Positions 45,306-55,046 of a stretch of DNA of 64,000 nt are shown one piece after another. This DNA is from Bacteroidota bacterium (GTDB taxonomy: Bacteria; Bacteroidota; Bacteroidia; B-17B0; Aurantibacillaceae). The position numbers and the translations under genes are program-made. Under the pieces are notes generated by a model. It was not told the origin of the DNA, ran no database searches, and saw nothing but the letters and a program-made list of their open reading frames with translations. Numbering within the stretch: position 1 is the first letter of the stretch; every line of letters begins with the position of its first letter. The DNA is taken from NCBI GenBank assembly GCA_018267475.1, contig JAFDYI010000004.1, positions 1-64,000 on the forward strand. Reading direction: 5' to 3'.

Positions 45306-48300
45306 TTAAGCATCTAAATTACCATATTCTAATTTTTTGCCTTGTATGCGCAGCACCAATCGTAAAATTAAAATTAAAAAAGGAACGTAAATAACGGCGT
45401 GCGGCAAATCAAAATGTTTCGCAATAATTTCTGATTTACGTTTTAATCGTTCGGCTATTAAATACATAGCAGGCACAATAAGCAAGGTAAGCACGGTAGC
45501 AAAGGACAAGCCAAATATCATAGTCCATGATAGAGGGCCCCAAAACACAACACTATCTCCTCCAAAGAAAATGTGTGGGTTTAATTCTGAAAACAATTTC
45601 TCAAAATCAATATTTAGGCCTACTGCCAAAGGAATAAGTCCCAATATAGCAGCTATAGCGGTGAGCAATACGGGCGTCATACGGGTGCGGCCGGCCTCTA
45701 CGGTTGCTTCATACAAGCTCATGCCTCCGGCTCGTGCAAATTCAGCAAATTCGATTAGCAAAATACCGTTGCGCACTACGACACCTCCTAAGGCAATAAT
45801 TCCTACACCGGTCATTACAATACTCATATCCATCTTAAACAGGGCTGTGCCAATAAGCACCCCAATAATACTCAACACGATTTCGGATAAAATAATAAGC
45901 GGCTTGCCTAAAGAGTTAAATAAAGAAACGAGTACCAATAGCATTAGTCCTATAGCAATAAGCATAGCTTTGCCTAAAAAACTCGCTGTTTCGGCCTGGT
46001 CTTCTTGCTGTCCGGTAAATTTTATAGTTACATCGCCATGAGGTTTGTAGTTAGCCGCCACGCGTGTTAGTTTAGCTACTACTTCATTTGCATTAAAACC
46101 TTCTTTAACATCAGATGAAAGAGTAATCACACGTTTGTTGTTTTTTCGTTTAATGCCGGCAAAAGTGTAATCGTATCTAATATTGCAAACAGAAGAGAGA
46201 GGTACCGAGCGCACCTGCCCTCCCATATTCATGTCGCGGTAGGTAATTTTTAAATTTCGTAAAGCTTCAATATCAATACGCTGATCAAATTTGTAGCGCA
46301 ACTGAATGGGGTATTCATCGTCCACATCTCTAAACTTAGATGCTTCTATTCCATACACGGCACCCCGGATTTCCATAGCTAAGGCATAGGTAGAAATACC
46401 CTCTCTGTTGGCACGCTCCCGATCTATATCAAAAACAATTTCAGGTTTATTACTTTCAAAATCTGATTTTAAACTTTGAACACCCCCCACTTTCATAGAG
46501 TCTAAGTATTTTTTTAAACCGGCGGCGTTGCTCACTAAATCATTAAAGTCATCGCCCGTTACTTCTATATTGATAGGCTTAGCAGTGGGTGGGCCGCTTT
46601 GCTCTTTATTGACTACAATATCCACGCCGGGTAAATCCCATTTCATGGCTTGTAGTTTTAATAAATAATCTTTGGTGGCAATGCCATGTCGTTTTTCAAA
46701 TTCTACAAAATTGATAGCAATTTTACCGCGGTTAGGATATTTGTTTTGGTCGCCGTCGCGCGGATCGGTAGTGCCAATTGTTACGTTGGTAATAACCGAC
46801 TCTACAATGTTGTTGGTGTCGCCAATAACGCTATATACTTTTTTCTCTACCTTGCGCATCAACGCATTGGTAACAGCGGGATCTGTGCCCACGGGCAGTT
46901 TGGCATATACATAGATGTTGTTGGGGTCGCCCTGCGGAAAGAATACCACTTTTGGACTACGTGCTCCAAAGAACATAATTGAAGCAACAAACAAGCACAA
47001 TACGATAACCAATGACAACCACGGGCGAGCCAATGATTTTTTTAGCATACGGGTATAAAAATTTTGAAAAGCCGGCCATGCTTTAAACTGCCAATATTCA
47101 ATGGCTTTGTACAACCATAAACGATTTACTACTAAAAATAAAGCTAAAAATAAAACCAAATTACCTAAGAAGAAATTTTTTGCCGCATACGAAGCCAAAA
47201 TGACAATGCCGTATATAATAAGTTGCAGGCGCGCTTTTTTGGTGATTTTTCCATGTTCTTTTGCTTCATCATCATGCGATTTCATAAAATCAACCGCAAA
47301 TACAGGGTTGATAATGTAAGCCACAAACAACGATGCCAGAAGAGAAATAATCAGCGTAACCGGTAAAAAATACATAAACTTACCGATGATGCCGGGCCAA
47401 AAAGCTAAGGGAATAAAAGGAGCCAGTGTGGTAATAGTTCCTGAAAGAACCGGCATAAACACTTCGCCTGCGGCCAACTTAGCAGCTGATTTAATATCGC
47501 GTTTTCCATTATCAAACAGACGGTGCGTGTTTTCTATTACCACAATAGCATCGTCCACCACAATACCTAAGGCTAATAAAAAAGCAAACAGTACAATCAT
47601 ATTAAAGGTAAAGCCAATGCTAGGCATTACCAAGAAAGCAATAAACATCGAAAGCGGAACGGATAAGGCTACAAATAAAGCATTGGTAACCCCCATAAAA
47701 AACATGAGTACTATGGTTACTAAAATAAACCCGATGATGATGGTGTTTATCAAATCGTGTAGGGTAACTTTTGTTTTTGAGCTTTGATCGCCACTTACCG
47801 TTACTTCCAATCCTTTTGGAAAGGAGTGAGCTTTCATATCTTCAATTACTTTGTAAATTTTATCGGAAGCATCGATTAAATTTTCTCCTGAGCGTTTAAT
47901 CACGTTTAATGTAATTACATTTTTGCCATGCGTGCTGGAGTAGCTTTCTTGTTCTAAAAAATCGTCTTTTACTTCGGCAAAATCTTTTATAAATAATTTA
48001 GCACCTGATGCAGAGGTAACTACAATGTTTTCAATTTCTTTCGGGTCTTTAAACTCAGATTTAATACTAAGGGTAGGCTTCATTCCATTAAGAGGCACGT
48101 TACCACCGGTAAGCGATAAGTTTTCGGCAGCAATAGCCCTTGAAACATCGGTAAGGGTAAGTTGTGCGGCTTGCAGCTTATACATATCTATGTTTATTTG
48201 AATCTCTCTATCCAGGGCGCCAACTAATTTTACTTCGTTAATTTCTTTCAGCCCTTCTATTCGGTCTTGTAAATCTTCGGCGTGTTTTTTCAACTCTTTC

Positions 48301-48770
48301 AAATCATAGTTTCCGGCTACATTGATATACATGATAGGGATTTCTGAAAAAGAAATTTCTTTTATCATGGGCTCTTGTGTAAGCTCTTGCGGCATGTCTG
48401 AGCGTGCATCGTCCACCGCATCTTTTACTTTTACTTTAGCCTCTTCTACCTTTACATTGGTATTAAACTCTACCACAATTACAGATACATCTTGCAAAGA
48501 GGTGCTGGTAAATTTTTTAATTCCAGACACTGCTTTTAATTTTTTTTCGATGGGTTTTGTAATGGTGTTTTCAATATTTGTAGGCGAGTTGCCTCCGTTT
48601 ACGGTGTTTATGTATATGGTGGGCACGGTAATATCCGGAAAGTTTTCCTTTGGCAAGGAGTTATACGTCATGATACCTACAATGGCTATAAATATCGTGA
48701 TGAGGTAAATAGTTACCTTATTATCTATGGCCCAGCTAGAGGGTTTAAATTCTTTTATTTTATCTAACAT
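45306..48770 (-). CDS. RND efflux transporter permease (AcrB/HAE-1 type)
   Basis: This inner-membrane proton-driven pump has 1154 residues. TM1 lies near residues 20-40, the large periplasmic porter loop follows, and TM4 carries the proton-relay acidic pair in LALGIVVDDAIVVIENTHRL. The second half mirrors the first. Between TM6 and TM7 (about residues 495-570) there is an extra segment with two hydrophobic stretches not present in E. coli AcrB, explaining the extra length. It lies 10 bp after the adaptor gene, the last gene of the TetR-TolC-adaptor-permease operon. The substrates are unknown. Confidence 0.94.
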   Translation of the reverse strand: MLDKIKEFKPSSWAIDNKVTIYLITIFIAIVGIMTYNSLPKENFPDITVPTIYINTVNGGNSPTNIENTITKPIEKKLKAVSGIKKFTSTSLQDVSVIVVEFNTNVKVEEAKVKVKDAVDDARSDMPQELTQEPMIKEISFSEIPIMYINVAGNYDLKELKKHAEDLQDRIEGLKEINEVKLVGALDREIQINIDMYKLQAAQLTLTDVSRAIAAENLSLTGGNVPLNGMKPTLSIKSEFKDPKEIENIVVTSASGAKLFIKDFAEVKDDFLEQESYSSTHGKNVITLNVIKRSGENLIDASDKIYKVIEDMKAHSFPKGLEVTVSGDQSSKTKVTLHDLINTIIIGFILVTIVLMFFMGVTNALFVALSVPLSMFIAFLVMPSIGFTFNMIVLFAFLLALGIVVDDAIVVIENTHRLFDNGKRDIKSAAKLAAGEVFMPVLSGTITTLAPFIPLAFWPGIIGKFMYFLPVTLIISLLASLFVAYIINPVFAVDFMKSHDDEAKEHGKITKKARLQLIIYGIVILASYAAKNFFLGNLVLFLALFLVVNRLWLYKAIEYWQFKAWPAFQNFYTRMLKKSLARPWLSLVIVLCLFVASIMFFGARSPKVVFFPQGDPNNIYVYAKLPVGTDPAVTNALMRKVEKKVYSVIGDTNNIVESVITNVTIGTTDPRDGDQNKYPNRGKIAINFVEFEKRHGIATKDYLLKLQAMKWDLPGVDIVVNKEQSGPPTAKPINIEVTGDDFNDLVSNAAGLKKYLDSMKVGGVQSLKSDFESNKPEIVFDIDRERANREGISTYALAMEIRGAVYGIEASKFRDVDDEYPIQLRYKFDQRIDIEALRNLKITYRDMNMGGQVRSVPLSSVCNIRYDYTFAGIKRKNNKRVITLSSDVKEGFNANEVVAKLTRVAANYKPHGDVTIKFTGQQEDQAETASFLGKAMLIAIGLMLLVLVSLFNSLGKPLIILSEIVLSIIGVLIGTALFKMDMSIVMTGVGIIALGGVVVRNGILLIEFAEFARAGGMSLYEATVEAGRTRMTPVLLTAIAAILGLIPLAVGLNIDFEKLFSELNPHIFFGGDSVVFWGPLSWTMIFGLSFATVLTLLIVPAMYLIAERLKRKSEIIAKHFDLPHAVIYVPFLILILRLVLRIQGKKLEYGNLDA

Positions 48771-48780
48771 AATGTTTATT

Positions 48781-49893
48781 TTATTTTTTTACAACAATAG
48801 CATCGCCGTTGTTTAGCGCGTCGTATCCGGCTGTAATGAGCATATCGCCTGCATTTAATCCGCTGCTTACTTCCACTAATCCGTTATATTCTCTGTTGGT
48901 TTTTAAAACTCTTTTCTCAGCTTTCCCATTTTCAGCTACCAATACATAACTTTCGGCAGTGCCGCGCTGAATGTATTTTATAGGAATAACAATTTCGGGA
49001 GTTGGTGATTGAAAATCGTTGATGCGCAACTTAGCCACCATGTTGGGGTGGTACTCTTTAGTTCCATCTAACAACACTTCAACTGCAAAAGTGCGTGTAA
49101 GCGGGCTGATAGCACGCGCTGCATACGATAGGGTAGCATTTATAGAATCGTGCATATCCGGAAAAAGTATTTGAACTTCGTTACCTGTTTTTATTCGGTT
49201 GGCATAACTTTCGGCCACATCGGCTTTTACTTTTAAGTTAGAGAAGTTGATAACGGTAATAGCATTAAGCCCGGGCATGATAGACTGACCTACTTTTATA
49301 TTTACAGCATCAACGGTTCCGTCAATAGGCGAAATAATTTTGCTCATGCGTATTTGCTCTTGCAAGGCCGCCATTTTATTTTCTAAACTTTCTTTAGTGG
49401 TTTTAGCTTGAAGGTATTGTATTTCGGTTCCAATTTTTTGTTCCCACAAATTTTTTTGTTTATCATATACTTGTTTGGCTAAGTCTAAATTGGTTTGTAG
49501 GTCTTGTATTTGTCTTTGCGTAGCTCGCGAGTCGGTCTCGGCCAGCACGTCGCCTTTGCTTACATGATTACCTACTTTTACATTTATTTTGGAAACAGTT
49601 CCGGGTATTTCTGATGAAAGAGCTACGTTTTCATCAGCATCAATGCGCCCTTGTACTTCTATATATGTTTTGAAAATGCTAGGCACAATGGCTTGAACTA
49701 GTATTTCGGTGGCTTTTTCTTTATGTGCGGCAGTATCGTTTTTTTCTAAATATTCTTCAATAGAAGTTATTTTTGCTTCTATATCTGATTTTTGTTTTTT
49801 TAATTTTTCAAGCTCTGCTTTTTTATCAGGGCTGCCGCAGGCTGCTACTAAGGCGGCCATTGAAAGGTATATTATTTTGTTTTTCATATTCAT
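48781..49893 (-). CDS. RND efflux periplasmic adaptor (membrane fusion protein)
   Basis: This lipoprotein links the permease to the TolC channel. The lipobox is LVAAC (cysteine about 19). A coiled coil precedes a lipoyl domain (GTVSKINVKVGNHVSKGDVLAE). A hairpin of helices follows (about 125-185), then the second lipoyl half (SPIDGTVDAVNIKVGQSIMPG) and beta-barrel and MP domains. The 370-residue length is typical. It has two possible ATG starts two codons apart. It is in operon with the TolC and permease genes. Confidence 0.94.
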   Translation of the reverse strand: MNMKNKIIYLSMAALVAACGSPDKKAELEKLKKQKSDIEAKITSIEEYLEKNDTAAHKEKATEILVQAIVPSIFKTYIEVQGRIDADENVALSSEIPGTVSKINVKVGNHVSKGDVLAETDSRATQRQIQDLQTNLDLAKQVYDKQKNLWEQKIGTEIQYLQAKTTKESLENKMAALQEQIRMSKIISPIDGTVDAVNIKVGQSIMPGLNAITVINFSNLKVKADVAESYANRIKTGNEVQILFPDMHDSINATLSYAARAISPLTRTFAVEVLLDGTKEYHPNMVAKLRINDFQSPTPEIVIPIKYIQRGTAESYVLVAENGKAEKRVLKTNREYNGLVEVSSGLNAGDMLITAGYDALNNGDAIVVKK

Positions 49894-49930
49894 AGGGATA
49901 AGTCTTGTTTTTATTTTTTTTAAATTATTT

Positions 49931-51286
49931 TTATTTCACTAAAGTTCCGGTTGCTTTTAGGTAATCTGTTTTTGCAATAATTACATCGTACAGCGAATTG
50001 TAATAGTTGGTTTGTGCGGTGTATAGGTCGTTTTCAGCGGTATTCAGTTCCAAGCTAGAGCCCACGCCCTGCTCGTATTTTTTCTTGGTAACATCAAAGA
50101 TATTTTGAGCTAATTCTATATTTTTCTTTTGGGTTTGTAATGATTGAACGGCATTTTTATAAACAGTAGCGCTATTAGCTACTTCCAGATTTATAGATTG
50201 TTGTAGCTGAGTGAAAGTAGATTTTGTTTTCATCAAATTGATTTCTGCTTCTTTAATACGGTTGTATCGTTGAAACCCTGTAAAAAGGGGTAGCTGCAGG
50301 TTTAAAGAAATAGCACTTAAAGGAAACCAACTGGTTTTTTTATCTAACTCCAGTTCTTTGCGTTGAAACATTTGGTTGTAGTATCCGTTAGCTGTAATAA
50401 TGGGTAAAAAAGCCAAACGAAATCTTTTTAAATCTAATTCATTCAGTTTTTGTTGAGCTTGCATCACCAAGTATTCAGGGCGTTTGGTAATATCCGGGCT
50501 TTCTATCAGTTGAACGTTTTGATCGTTTTCAAATTCTTTTAGTTTATCTAAGTTATCGCTTAATTCTATAGGTTTGTTTACATCGTATCCTATTTGAAAT
50601 TTTAGCATCGCATAACTTAATTCTACCAAACGAAGTGTCTTTTCTTTTTCTGTCATCATGTTATTGTAGCTTACTTCTAAGCGTTGCACATCTATTTTTT
50701 CTACAAAACCGTTTTCATGCAAAGCAGTGGTATTGTCTTTCAATAATTTTATGCGAGCTATAGAAAGCTCTAGTAACTGCACGCGGGCTTTGTTTACTAA
50801 TGCGCCATAATAGGCTTTGGTAACGTTTTGTACAATTTCTGTTTTAGAACGGTCGGCGTTTTTTTGCGATAACTCCATCAAACCTTTTGCTGCCTGCAGA
50901 CCAACAAAATAATCGCTGCTAAAAAGGAGCTGGCTGGCTGACAGGGAGCCCACGGCATTCCACTGCACCCCAAACTTTACTGGAATGTATTGCCCTGCAT
51001 AAGCCGGCCCCATAATAATACCGGGTAATAGCGAGGTGGGCAGTATCGCATTATCGGTAAGGCTGGCGCTTCCGTTTATTTGCGGAAGCCCTGTGCCTAT
51101 CAGTTCGTTTTTTTTGTATCGGTTGTACTCGGCATCGCGCTGGGTATTCAAATATGTAGCGTTGTTTTTTAAAGCAAAGTCTATTGCCTCTTGTAAACCA
51201 AAAGGTTTAACAGTAGTTTCGTTTTGGCTAAAACCCAAAAATGGAAGCACTGTGAGCGTACAGATTATATTTTTTAGTTTATTCAT
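49931..51286 (-). CDS. TolC-family outer membrane efflux protein
   Basis: This trimeric outer membrane channel has 451 residues. It has a signal peptide (to LGFSQ) and two TolC-type helical repeats beginning near FGLQEAIDFALKNNATYLN and again in the second half. The C-terminal YEQGVGSSLELNTAENDLY region is characteristic. It lies 1 nt after the TetR gene and 37 bp before the adaptor. Confidence 0.93.
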   Translation of the reverse strand: MNKLKNIICTLTVLPFLGFSQNETTVKPFGLQEAIDFALKNNATYLNTQRDAEYNRYKKNELIGTGLPQINGSASLTDNAILPTSLLPGIIMGPAYAGQYIPVKFGVQWNAVGSLSASQLLFSSDYFVGLQAAKGLMELSQKNADRSKTEIVQNVTKAYYGALVNKARVQLLELSIARIKLLKDNTTALHENGFVEKIDVQRLEVSYNNMMTEKEKTLRLVELSYAMLKFQIGYDVNKPIELSDNLDKLKEFENDQNVQLIESPDITKRPEYLVMQAQQKLNELDLKRFRLAFLPIITANGYYNQMFQRKELELDKKTSWFPLSAISLNLQLPLFTGFQRYNRIKEAEINLMKTKSTFTQLQQSINLEVANSATVYKNAVQSLQTQKKNIELAQNIFDVTKKKYEQGVGSSLELNTAENDLYTAQTNYYNSLYDVIIAKTDYLKATGTLVK

Positions 51287-51287
51287 A

Positions 51288-51899
51288 TTATTCTTCTTCG
51301 TTTTTATTTTTGTATTTATTGATGAGTTTATGCCCTTTTAAGGTAGAGATGCCGTGCATAAAAAGTTCCATGATGTGATGACTGGCTTTGTTAAGTTGTA
51401 TATTCTCAAAATGAATATCACGTGTGGTTAAAAAATCTATTTGCAGCAAACGGTACTGTGCTACAAAATTGACATCAAGCTCTGCGCGGTACAACCCTTG
51501 TTTAATGCCTGTTTCTATATTTTTTTTAATATGAGCTAGCACGCATTCTTTTTTAAAAGCCATAAATTTTTCAGTAGCAACTCCGTATATTTTATGTAAG
51601 TCGTGAAAAAAGATAGGGTTTATTTCAGCGTATCTTTTTTGCATGTGCTGCGACACTAAAATAAGTTCGTGTATAGGGTCTTTTGCCTGCTTGCTAAACT
51701 GTATAATAGCTTCTTTGTTTCGAGCCAATTCTATATCCATCAAAGCGTTTACAATATCATCTTTTTCTGTAAAAAAACGGTAAATGGTTTTTTTTGATAT
51801 GCTCATTTCTTTAGCAATATCGTCCATGGTTATAGACTTAATACCGTATTTAAAAAACAAACGCAGGGCAGCTTCTAATATATTGTCTTTTACTTCCAT
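51288..51899 (-). CDS. TetR/AcrR-family transcriptional repressor
   Basis: This one-domain-DNA-binding repressor has about 203 residues. The HTH lies in the first 45 residues (ILEAALRLFFKYGIKSITMDDIAKEMSISKKTIYRFF region), and a ligand-binding helical domain follows. The ATG at 51899 (MEVKDN) is the start: an upstream GTG at 51917 would lie within the promoter -7 octamer. It heads the efflux operon and has a palindrome inside its own promoter, so it almost certainly represses its own operon until an efflux substrate binds. Confidence 0.93.
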   Translation of the reverse strand: MEVKDNILEAALRLFFKYGIKSITMDDIAKEMSISKKTIYRFFTEKDDIVNALMDIELARNKEAIIQFSKQAKDPIHELILVSQHMQKRYAEINPIFFHDLHKIYGVATEKFMAFKKECVLAHIKKNIETGIKQGLYRAELDVNFVAQYRLLQIDFLTTRDIHFENIQLNKASHHIMELFMHGISTLKGHKLINKYKNKNEEE

Positions 51900-51916
51900 T
51901 TGTTTGAAATTGGGCA

Positions 51917-51953
51917 CAAAACTACGGAAACTTTTTTTGTTTTACAAGTTTCC
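51917..51953 (-). promoter_or_regulatory. Efflux operon promoter with embedded TetR operator
   Basis: The minus strand has CTTG (51948-51945), a 20-nt spacer and TAGTTTTG (51924-51917), a good -33/-7 promoter. The perfect 8-bp inverted repeat GGAAACTT ... AAGTTTCC (51926-51933 and 51946-51953, 12-bp gap) fills the space between and overlaps the -33. A TetR dimer bound there would occlude polymerase. Confidence 0.75.
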
Positions 51954-51974
51954 TTAAAAAAAAATATCTTTTTT

Positions 51975-53612
51975 CTACCAACTGATGTTTTTAGAAGACA
52001 AAAATTGTTGGGCTTGCGGCAAACCTTTTTGTGCGGCCTTTTGATAATACGATAGGGCGACTTGAATTTGCCCTAGGCGGCCATAGGTAATGGCTATGTT
52101 GTAATATAAGTCTGCGCTTTCGGGGCTTAATTTCTGGGCAAAGAGTAAACTTTTTAAGCCTGCGTGTAAAAACCCTTTTATGCCCAACACCACCCCTAGG
52201 TTGTTCCATGTTTTAAAGTATAAGGGTGCTTCATCAAGCGATTGGAATAATATAGGCAAGGCGGCCTCTGTTTGTCCGTTTATAGCCAAAGCCCAGGCGT
52301 AGTTAGTTAATATCAAAGCGCTTTTGGGGTTTAAAGAGGCTGCTTGCTGTAAGTTGTTTAAGGCAGGTTGTGCTTGGTTATTTTTTAAATAATACATGCC
52401 CAAGTTGGTGTAAGCAGTATGCGAATACGGGTTTTTTGATAGCACATCAGAAAAAAGAGTTTGGTCGTTTGTCCATATTTTACAACGTTGATAACACAAT
52501 AAGCTAAAAAAAAGGAAAGCAAGTGCAGAAAGGACTGTTTTACTTTTTTGTGAAGAGATGTTTTTTTCAATGGCTAAGACCAATAGTATAAACACCACAC
52601 TGCTGCTTACATAAGCGTATCTATCGGCCACTACGGCGTTAGCGTTGGGTACAAATTGCAAAACAGGTAACAGTATTACAACAAAACAAAGCCAGGCCGC
52701 TTGTAAAACTTTATTTTTTTGTATCCATACATACAGTGTAAGAGCTAAAAACAGCAAGGCATATCCATAAGAGAATACATTTTTAGAAAAATCGGGCACG
52801 GCATATACGGCGCATAACGGTATAGGAAGAAGCGCCTTCACTATATAAAAGCCCATCTGATAGAAAGGAAGTACGCACATGTCCCACAGGCCGTATTGCG
52901 CCGAGATGTTTTCTGATGGCATTAAAGGCATAAAGTATAAAGCTATAAGAGAAAAAAGCAGAGCGATAGCAATAAAAGGCAACTTATTTATATGCGATTG
53001 TATCGCTTTTTTTTGATGTAAGAAGTACTCGATTGCTATTAAAAAGAAAGGGAAACTTACCGCCATTGGCTTGGCTAGGCAAGCCAATACAAACAAGATA
53101 AAAGAAACCACATAATATCTTTTTATGCGGGTGCGAGTGTATTTTAGATATTGCATTAAAGCCCCTATATAAAAAAAAGTATAAAGCACATCTTTTCGTT
53201 CGGATAGCCAAGCTACGCTTTCTACATGTTGGGGGTGTACTAAAAAAAGGAGCGCTACAAAAAAAGCAGATGTTTTCTTAAAAGAAAGCATCTCGCAGCA
53301 CCTAAATATCAAAAAAGCATTTATTGCGTGCAGCAATAGATTGGTAGCGTGCATTCCGGTATAAGAAAATTTTAAGATATTTATTTCTATCCAATAGCTA
53401 AGCCAAGTAAGTGGAATGTATAAATCATATACTTTTTGAGTAAATAAATTGAAAAAACCTTCTAAAGAGAAACGACGCAAAAAGGTATTTTCTACAATAT
53501 ATTGAGGGTCGTCGTAGCCTAAAAAAGGGGCTTTTAGGCAAGCTTGATAAAGCAAAGCGGTAAGTACTAAAAACAAAGGAAGAATAAGGGCGGTATAGGG
53601 CTGTTTTTTCAT
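51975..53612 (-). CDS. TMTC-like membrane glycosyltransferase with TPR repeats
   Basis: This polytopic membrane protein of 545 residues resembles the GT-C family (TMTC/PMT group). It has about ten transmembrane segments (residues 5-375). The first loop has DDPQYI, and a later loop has HPQHVESVAWLSERKDVL, a hallmark of the TMTC type. The C-terminal 150 residues form TPR repeats (SHTAYTNLGMYYLKNNQAQPA and onward). It probably transfers a sugar from a polyprenyl-phosphate donor to a protein or glycan on the outside of the membrane. It lies 44 bp after the nucleotide-sugar dehydrogenase gene. Confidence 0.82.
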   Translation of the reverse strand: MKKQPYTALILPLFLVLTALLYQACLKAPFLGYDDPQYIVENTFLRRFSLEGFFNLFTQKVYDLYIPLTWLSYWIEINILKFSYTGMHATNLLLHAINAFLIFRCCEMLSFKKTSAFFVALLFLVHPQHVESVAWLSERKDVLYTFFYIGALMQYLKYTRTRIKRYYVVSFILFVLACLAKPMAVSFPFFLIAIEYFLHQKKAIQSHINKLPFIAIALLFSLIALYFMPLMPSENISAQYGLWDMCVLPFYQMGFYIVKALLPIPLCAVYAVPDFSKNVFSYGYALLFLALTLYVWIQKNKVLQAAWLCFVVILLPVLQFVPNANAVVADRYAYVSSSVVFILLVLAIEKNISSQKSKTVLSALAFLFFSLLCYQRCKIWTNDQTLFSDVLSKNPYSHTAYTNLGMYYLKNNQAQPALNNLQQAASLNPKSALILTNYAWALAINGQTEAALPILFQSLDEAPLYFKTWNNLGVVLGIKGFLHAGLKSLLFAQKLSPESADLYYNIAITYGRLGQIQVALSYYQKAAQKGLPQAQQFLSSKNISW

Positions 53613-53656
53613 CAGCTAGCTAACGTGTAAAAAGCGATTTTTTAAGCAAGAAAAAA

Positions 53657-54952
53657 TTACAGGCTCCAATAACCTATATTTTTCATTTTTCCTCTGTACA
53701 TACCCTTTACATCTACCAGCGTGCCTTTTGGGGCCAAAATAGATTTGAAAAATTTTTCGTCAAGGGTTTTGTATTCTTTATGATTTACAGCTACAATAAC
53801 GCCATCGTAGCCTTTGCCAATTTTATTAAGTCCAAAGCCATACTCGTGTTTTAGTTCTTCGTTATCGGCGTGAGGATCTACCACATCTACCTTTACGCTG
53901 TATGATTTTAATTCTTTTACAATATCGGCTACTTTGCTGTTGCGTATATCGCTTACATCTTCTTTAAAGGTAGCGCCCATTACTAACACTTTACTTTTAG
54001 AGATGTTTTTGCCTGAGGCGCTCATGCGTTTCACTAAGTTTTTAGCTACATAAAACCCCATACTATCGTTTACGTACCGCCCGCTGTTGATAACGCGCGC
54101 ATGATAACCCAAAGCTTCGGCTTTGTGAGTAAGGTAGTAAGGATCAACGCCTATGCAATGACCGCCCACCAATCCCGGAAAAAATTTTAAAAAGTTCCAT
54201 TTGGTGCCGGCGGCTTCCAGCACATCAAAGGTATTGATGCCCATGCGAGAAAAAATGATAGACAGCTCGTTCATTAAAGCGATATTCACGTCGCGTTGGG
54301 TATTTTCTATAATTTTAGCTGCTTCGGCTACTTTTATAGAGGCCGCTTTGTGGGTGCCGGGCTCTACAATAATTTCATATATTTTCGAAATGTTTTCTAA
54401 GCTATCGGCATCGCAGCCCGATACTACTTTTAAAATTTTGGTTATGGTATGTTCTTTATCGCCGGGGTTGATGCGCTCTGGAGAATAACCCACTTTAAAA
54501 TCTTTTTTGAACGACAAACCCGATGTTTTTTCTAATACCGGTATGCAGTCTTCTTCTGTGCAACCCGGATACACGGTAGATTCATACACTACATAATCGC
54601 CTTTTTTTAGGGCTTTGCCTACGGTGGTGGAGGCGCCTATCAGTGGTTTTAAATCAGGGAGATTGTGTTCGTCAATAGGAGTGGGCACTGCTACAATAAA
54701 AAAAGTAGCTTTTTTTAAGTCTTCTATCTTGTGTGTAAAGGTGATATCCGAATTTTTAAAAGCTTCTTTACCCAGTTCGTTGCTGGGGTCTATGCCTTTT
54801 TTCATCATGTTTACGCGGGCTTCGTTAATATCAAAACCAATTACTTTTACTTTTTTTGCAAAAGCCAATGCAATAGGTAATCCTACGTATCCCAAGCCTA
54901 TAACGGCAATAGAGGACTCTTTTTTTATGATTTTATTATAGATGCTGCTCAT
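53657..54952 (-). CDS. Nucleotide-sugar dehydrogenase (UDP-HexNAc 6-dehydrogenase type)
   Basis: This cytosolic NAD-dependent enzyme oxidises a UDP-N-acetylhexosamine to its uronic acid, for surface polysaccharide. The N-terminal Rossmann motif is VIGLGYVGLP. The catalytic cysteine is in GGHCIGVDPYYLTHKAE, the form seen in WbpO/TviB-type enzymes. The C-terminal UDP-binding domain includes GATFKEDVSDIRNSKV. The ATG at 54952 (MSSIYNK) gives 431 residues; a longer frame would begin 16 codons earlier without support. It has a near-consensus -7 element (TATCTTCG) upstream. Confidence 0.92.
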   Translation of the reverse strand: MSSIYNKIIKKESSIAVIGLGYVGLPIALAFAKKVKVIGFDINEARVNMMKKGIDPSNELGKEAFKNSDITFTHKIEDLKKATFFIVAVPTPIDEHNLPDLKPLIGASTTVGKALKKGDYVVYESTVYPGCTEEDCIPVLEKTSGLSFKKDFKVGYSPERINPGDKEHTITKILKVVSGCDADSLENISKIYEIIVEPGTHKAASIKVAEAAKIIENTQRDVNIALMNELSIIFSRMGINTFDVLEAAGTKWNFLKFFPGLVGGHCIGVDPYYLTHKAEALGYHARVINSGRYVNDSMGFYVAKNLVKRMSASGKNISKSKVLVMGATFKEDVSDIRNSKVADIVKELKSYSVKVDVVDPHADNEELKHEYGFGLNKIGKGYDGVIVAVNHKEYKTLDEKFFKSILAPKGTLVDVKGMYRGKMKNIGYWSL

Positions 54953-54971
54953 ACGGTTTTTTTTAGAAGGG

Positions 54972-54979
54972 CGAAGATA
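54972..54979 (-). promoter_or_regulatory. Putative -7 promoter of the dehydrogenase
   Basis: TATCTTCG on the minus strand is one base from TAnnTTTG and 19 nt before the ATG at 54952. Confidence 0.4.
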
Positions 54980-55046
54980 CATTTTTTCCGTAAAACGCAA
55001 CAGTATTTGTAGGTAAAAACAGGGTAAAAATCGGAGAAGTTGTTGG

